Part shown: one piece after another, positions 60,101 through 64,000 of the stretch | Layout of the letters: each line of letters starts with the position of its first letter | Position numbering within the stretch: position 1 is the stretch's first letter | Assembly: GCA_013396525.1 (NCBI GenBank) | Contig: VWYX01000380.1 | Coordinates: forward strand, 246,788 to 310,787 | DNA: 64,000 bases | DNA from: Chaetorhynchus papuensis | Taxonomy: Eukaryota; Chordata; Aves; Passeriformes; Rhipiduridae | Direction of reading: 5' to 3' | The notes under the pieces: model-generated | Databases searched by the model: none | What the model was told of the DNA's origin: nothing | What the model saw: the letters and a program-made list of their open reading frames with translations, nothing else | Translations under genes and position numbers: made by a program

Positions 60101-63100
60101 TTCCTGCTGGTCCCATAGTTTCCATTGTGGGTATAGCCAGCTACAAAGCCATGTTGTTATTTTTGTTTGCTTTACCCTTCCTTCTGCTGCTTTCCTCTGC
60201 CTCTTGCCACCTTCTTTGAGTAAAATAACAATCTCCAGCTTTGTGTCAGCTCTAAGTGCTCTCCCTCCTTGAGGGTGTTGGATCCTTGGGGCCCACTTTG
60301 ATAATATCCATAGTTATTGCCAATCTCACAGGCTAGTTCCCTTCTCTCCACTGTCTGTGTTTGAAGATGTTGGACTGGTATATGTGTGAGTGGTGAGAGC
60401 TAAAATGGGCTGCTTTGATGAGAAGGCTTTGCCAGTATTTAGTTTTCCTGGAGGATAAGACCCAGAAGCCCAGAGAGGGGTAGATGCCCCAGCATTTCTG
60501 GATTCCCAGGGAGGGGTGCAAGTTTCATTCTCCGCTCATCACCCATGTATTTCCTGTACCGTGCAGTAGGTCTCTGTCTCTTGGGAGAGAATGGTCTCTT
60601 GGGGACCTGAGCTCCTGCACCTCTGGGAGAACAGTGTTGCCTTCATCCTCATTTCCAAACAGCGAGGTCTTCCAGCAGCAGGTCTGCTGTGCGGTGTCTG
60701 AAAGAACCAGAAACCTGAAATTACTCCTGCCAGTGCTGGTGCCTATGTCAAGGCTCTGATACTCAGTCCCTTGTACTCCTTACTCATCTCTCACCCCTCA
60801 GCAGCTGCTGGGGTGATTTTTTTAGCTTCGGAGTAAAGCCAGAGGCGCATCTCCGCCTCTTCCCTCTAGGTGGGTTTGTCCAACAATGGAGAGATTGTTG
60901 ACTGACCAAGGGATCGTTGTTCTAAATGTGGGTGGGATGCTGCTGAAAGATAATCTGTGTAACTACTGCATGAATGCATTTTCTTGACTCTCTTCAATCT
61001 CACCTCTGCCTTTGTTAATGCATAGTTGTAAAAGAAATTGGAAGCACATGGCAGCATCACAAACAGCTCTCCCCACAGCTGTCCATCCCGCTCTGCTTCT
61101 CTTCCATGGCTACACAGTGGTTCTAGTTTGGATGGTCACAACACTAAATATGATTTGAGCCCAGCTCTGCTGTGTCTTGGTGCGTTGGCAGCCAGCACTC
61201 TGAATCCCTTCACTTTTCTGTGGTTCTCGCCCTTACCATAAGGCTATCGTGTTCACATCCTGTGTTTGCTTGTGTTGTTTAGAGAACACAAGACAAAGAA
61301 CAGCTGTTACATGAGCAGGCATTCTCTGGGGTTAATGCTCAGGACTCCAAACTCTTTATCCTTCTGTGCTGTAGGATAGGACAAAACCTGGTTTTCCAGT
61401 GCTTTTTAGATAACTATCTAACCCAATTCCATCTGCTGACTCAGCTCCCTCTGAAGTTACACTCCCCACAGATGGTAGGTGTTTTCTGTTACTTGATTCA
61501 AGTGCAAAAATGCTCCTAGGCAACTTGGAAATGGCTGGGTAGATTTTACCAAACTACCCCACCAACTCTGCTTCTGCTGTGGGAAAAAATGGAAAAAACT
61601 TTGGCCCAGACATTGCAGGGAGGGCTTCAACACTAGGATTTAGCATGAGTGTGCCCTCTCCACCCTACTTGCACATGCATTGTCTGGTCTCTTGGGAAGC
61701 CTTGGATGGTCGTGTGTTGGGCTGCCACTCCAGGCAGTCAGAGGACAAGTGGGGAGGAAGTGAATGGAGAGAAATCTCATGTCAGGCAGAATGCAGGTGG
61801 CAGGGACTCCACCCCCATTTCCAGCATGCTCTGTGAGCATCTGAGGTTTTAAATTGAGCAGCTGAAGGATGATGTTGGAGGGTGAAAGGCACTGACATGT
61901 TGGAGATTGCTGCCACTCACCATCTCCCTCCCCCACTTGGTGGGAAGTGTGGGTCTGTTCGTCTAGAGCCTACTTCACTCCCCAGCCTCACCCCAAAGCT
62001 CTGACAGCCAGTGGAATGTTGACAGAGTGGTACTGTGCTCAGGTAAAACAAATATACCTTCCAGTAGGAGCAGGAACCTACGGGCTCCAGCATCCGGGGT
62101 CCTCTGGCCACCTCCTGCCTCAGTCCTAGCACTGGGGAAAGAAAGGACTGCACACACCCCATGCTTCTCTAGAAGCCGGGCTCTCTCCTGAGCTGAGCTC
62201 TCACACTGGAATTCATTGGCATTCCTGTCTCCACTCTAGGACCTACGTGCTCTCTCCCACTCTCATTCATACCCTGTTGCTCTTGGTATTTCAGTATACT
62301 GCTTTCAGTGCCTTTCTGCCCACCGAGGTGCTTTTCCAGGCAGTGGGTGGGGGGACGGACCCAGTCTGACTCTGCTGAGCTCTCTACAGTTCATTTGAAT
62401 TACACAGTTCTGTCTGTGTAATATAGTCTCTTGAATCTATCTGTCTTTTCTTTCCTCTCCCTGAGCCAGAAGCCTCAATCTGCCAACAAATGGGATAATT
62501 TTTCAGCTGGTGTTTGGCAGCCATCATTTTTCTCCCTGCCCAACCAATGCTTTGTTGTAGCAAATGGAAAAGTTAGTGATTTGACTTCTGAATAAGAGGA
62601 TATGCCTCAAAGGAAGCAGGTTCCCTGTAGCATCAGGAGCTCAGCTCTGCAGCAGCACTGGCCATATTTACTGACTGTTACTGGAATGATTAGTGGAATG
62701 ATTGTTTGTTGTTAACAGCCCATCTGCAGTGTTTAAACTTCATCGGGCAGCTGAATTTCACAGGCATTATCTGGCTGAAGTACAACCTCATATGGTCCAC
62801 AGAGGGGCTGTTAAATCCCAGAGGAAATTAAATACAACAGGGGGCCTTCCTGTCATGTTGATCCAACTGATCTTTTTTCTCTGATAGAAATCAGCAGCTG
62901 GGTTGATGTTCTCTTTGGCATCAATATGCCTATTGCTGCTGGCAGAGAACATGAAAAAGTGTCTGTCACCAAGGACAGGTGCTGAAGACCATGACTTTCT
63001 GCCACACTTATACTTTATCATCACAGGAATTTCTTTCCTTGTACTCTATTCATTTTGTTGTCACAGTGAGATGATGTTTGGAAGACACAGATAGATACTC

Positions 63101-63364
63101 ACAAAGGAAGGGGGAGATAAGATAATGTAGAAAAGTTTCATGAGTGTTTGTGGCATAGATAAACATGCAGTTATGTACAGCACCACATCCCTTTCTATCT
63201 TAATTCAAGATGTTTTTGTCAAACTGATGCAGGCAAGGAATAGGAACTGCTTTTTCCAGTGCAAAAAGGGCTGATGCTGAGGTTTGACTCTCAGTGCAGA
63301 GGAAGGCTCTCTGATCCCTCTTGGAGTTGACACTAATGCTCTTTCTCCCTTTGTCTTTCCTCAG
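57171..63364. other. Intron 1 stretch after the last CR1, no gene seen
   Basis: Open frames such as 57189-57581 (+) and 57216-57836 (-) overlap each other, lack motifs and look like chance. The frame open into exon 2 from 63284 is intronic up to 63364. No RNA gene or transposon recognised. Confidence 0.55.
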
Positions 63365-63593
63365 CATTTCTCAGAGAACCTGGATCACTTCTCTGACAAC
63401 ATGGAGGATTTCTCCAACGACCTCTTCAGCAGTTTCTTCGATGACCCAGTACTGGCTGAGAAGAATCCTCTGCTGGACATGGACCTGGATCCACCCACTC
63501 CAGGCATCCAGGCAGAGCACAGCTATTCCCTCAGTGGAGACTCTGCTCCCCAGAGCCCCCTCGTGCCTGTCAAGACTGAAGATAATCCTAGCG
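63365..63593 (+). CDS. CREB3L1: CREB3L1 exon 2 (residues 37-112, codon 113 split)
   Basis: Second coding exon of CREB3L1, part of the cytosolic N-terminal transactivation domain. Seen: a pyrimidine-rich tract ending CTTTCCTCAG precedes 63365. The exon reads HFSENLDHFSDN, then MEDFSNDLFSSFFDDPVL (residues 49-66), PPTPGIQAEHSYSLSGDS (79-96) and APQSPLVPVKTED (97-109), then a GTGAGC donor at 63594. It is 229 nt long, entered in phase 0 and left after the first base of codon 113. The DLFSSFFDDPVL and GIQAEHSYSLSGDSAPQSPLVP blocks are hallmarks of CREB3L1. V105-K106-T107-E108 fits the sumoylation consensus (hydrophobic-K-x-E); T81-P82 and S100-P101 are possible proline-directed phosphosites (inference). 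Only about a fifth of the roughly 520-residue protein is inside the window. Confidence 0.95.
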
Positions 63594-64000
63594 GTGAGCA
63601 TGAGATGTGCACACTGCACAGCTTTGGGCACATCTGTTAGCAGAGGCTCTGGCTGGCTTTCATATATAAGGGCAAACTGGCTATTCCTTGGACTTGCGCA
63701 TGGCTAATCCAGGGAAGAATTTGATTTGCCGTTGTCAAATGCAGCCCACATTTTTCCCTTCCAGTTGTGCTCTGATAGTCACATTACTCCTTTGCTGGGC
63801 TTACTGTTATTTTCGAGGATGATAATTGGCTGTGGCTCAGTGTGCTGCCAGCTTCTGGCAAGCAGTAGGCAATGTCTTTTTAGGACCCTGCAAACTTGGG
63901 TGTGGATGCCCTAGATCCAGCTCCGTTTTGGCATCAGGCAGCAGGGTTTTGGCTTGCACATAGGAAGCATGAGTCTCTGGCTGCAACTAGTGCTGGTACA
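63594..64000 (+). other. CREB3L1: Start of CREB3L1 intron 2
   Basis: Begins with GTGAGC. The exon 2 frame runs on to a stop at 63638-63640 but this extension shows no CREB3L1 similarity. The remainder to the window edge is noncoding, and exon 3 is not reached. Confidence 0.85.

Larger units (their letters stand above)
39392..63364 (+). other. CREB3L1: CREB3L1 intron 1 (23,973 bp)
   Basis: GT-AG intron between the two coding exons (GTAAGG donor, TTTCCTCAG acceptor). A large first intron is usual for this gene family and often carries regulatory DNA. Contents listed separately: CR1 fragments at 42236-42480 and 56815-57170, simple repeats, a perfect hairpin at 52269-52305, a 73-bp tandem duplication at 54205-54346, a CpG island at 56270-56720 and coding-like open segments at 47148-47587. 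Two perfect octamer motifs ATTTGCAT occur at 40452-40459 and 59833-59840. A GC-richer patch at about 49960-50170 has E-boxes (CAGCTG) and an NF-kB-like GGACTTTTCC. In the remaining parts I see no convincing exon, RNA gene or mobile element. Confidence 0.9.

Noticed and set aside
63284..63364. In-frame extension upstream of CREB3L1 exon 2
   Set aside because: It contains the polypyrimidine tract and TTTCCTCAG acceptor, and exon 1 already joins exon 2 in phase, so this is intron.
1..64000. tRNA, rRNA, snRNA, CRISPR, intact ERV or DNA transposon
   Set aside because: Looked for TPsiC-box-like motifs, snRNA-like starts, regular spacers and paired long terminal repeats by eye; found none that hold up.

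Overview
The window looks like nuclear DNA of a sauropsid, most likely a bird. The interspersed repeats are almost all CR1 LINE fragments. Two of them carry bird-type CR1 3' ends (tandem ATTCTATG units on the element's own strand). Introns are large and the promoters are CpG-rich. I cannot name the species.

Only one protein-coding gene can be identified securely: the 5' part of CREB3L1 (OASIS, an ER-membrane bZIP transcription factor). It lies on the + strand. Exon 1 (coding 39284-39391, residues 1-36) sits in a CpG island at about 38740-39700. Exon 2 (63365-63593, residues 37-112 plus the first base of codon 113) lies after a 23,973-bp intron 1. The bZIP, transmembrane and lumenal parts must lie to the right of the window.

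Layout: 1-300 has a small CpG-enriched patch. 300-19550 is A+T-rich noncoding DNA with three CR1 remnants (2206-2855 minus, 7485-8805 minus, 14395-14780 plus). 19600-21030 is a GC-rich block in which two strong CTCF-like motifs in divergent orientation bracket a period-6 satellite-like array; a G-quadruplex-prone stretch closes the array. 21030-38700 is intergenic DNA with one CR1 (30345-31321 plus) and a possible enhancer (RFX, AP-1 and CRE motifs, 32127-32324). 38740-39700 is the CREB3L1 promoter and exon 1, with a short upstream ORF. Intron 1 holds two further CR1 pieces (42236-42480, 56815-57170), a 73-bp tandem duplication, a perfect 16-bp-arm hairpin, a second CpG island with an NF-Y-like inverted CCAAT pair (56270-56720), and an unexplained coding-like pair of open segments near 47.15-47.59 kb.

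I see no CRISPR array, rRNA, tRNA, operon, intact mobile element or provirus. Most open frames are chance frames in noncoding or GC-rich DNA. The points most worth following are the divergent CTCF/hexamer block, the intronic CpG island as a possible alternative promoter, the CREB3L1 uORF and the 47-kb coding-like segments.
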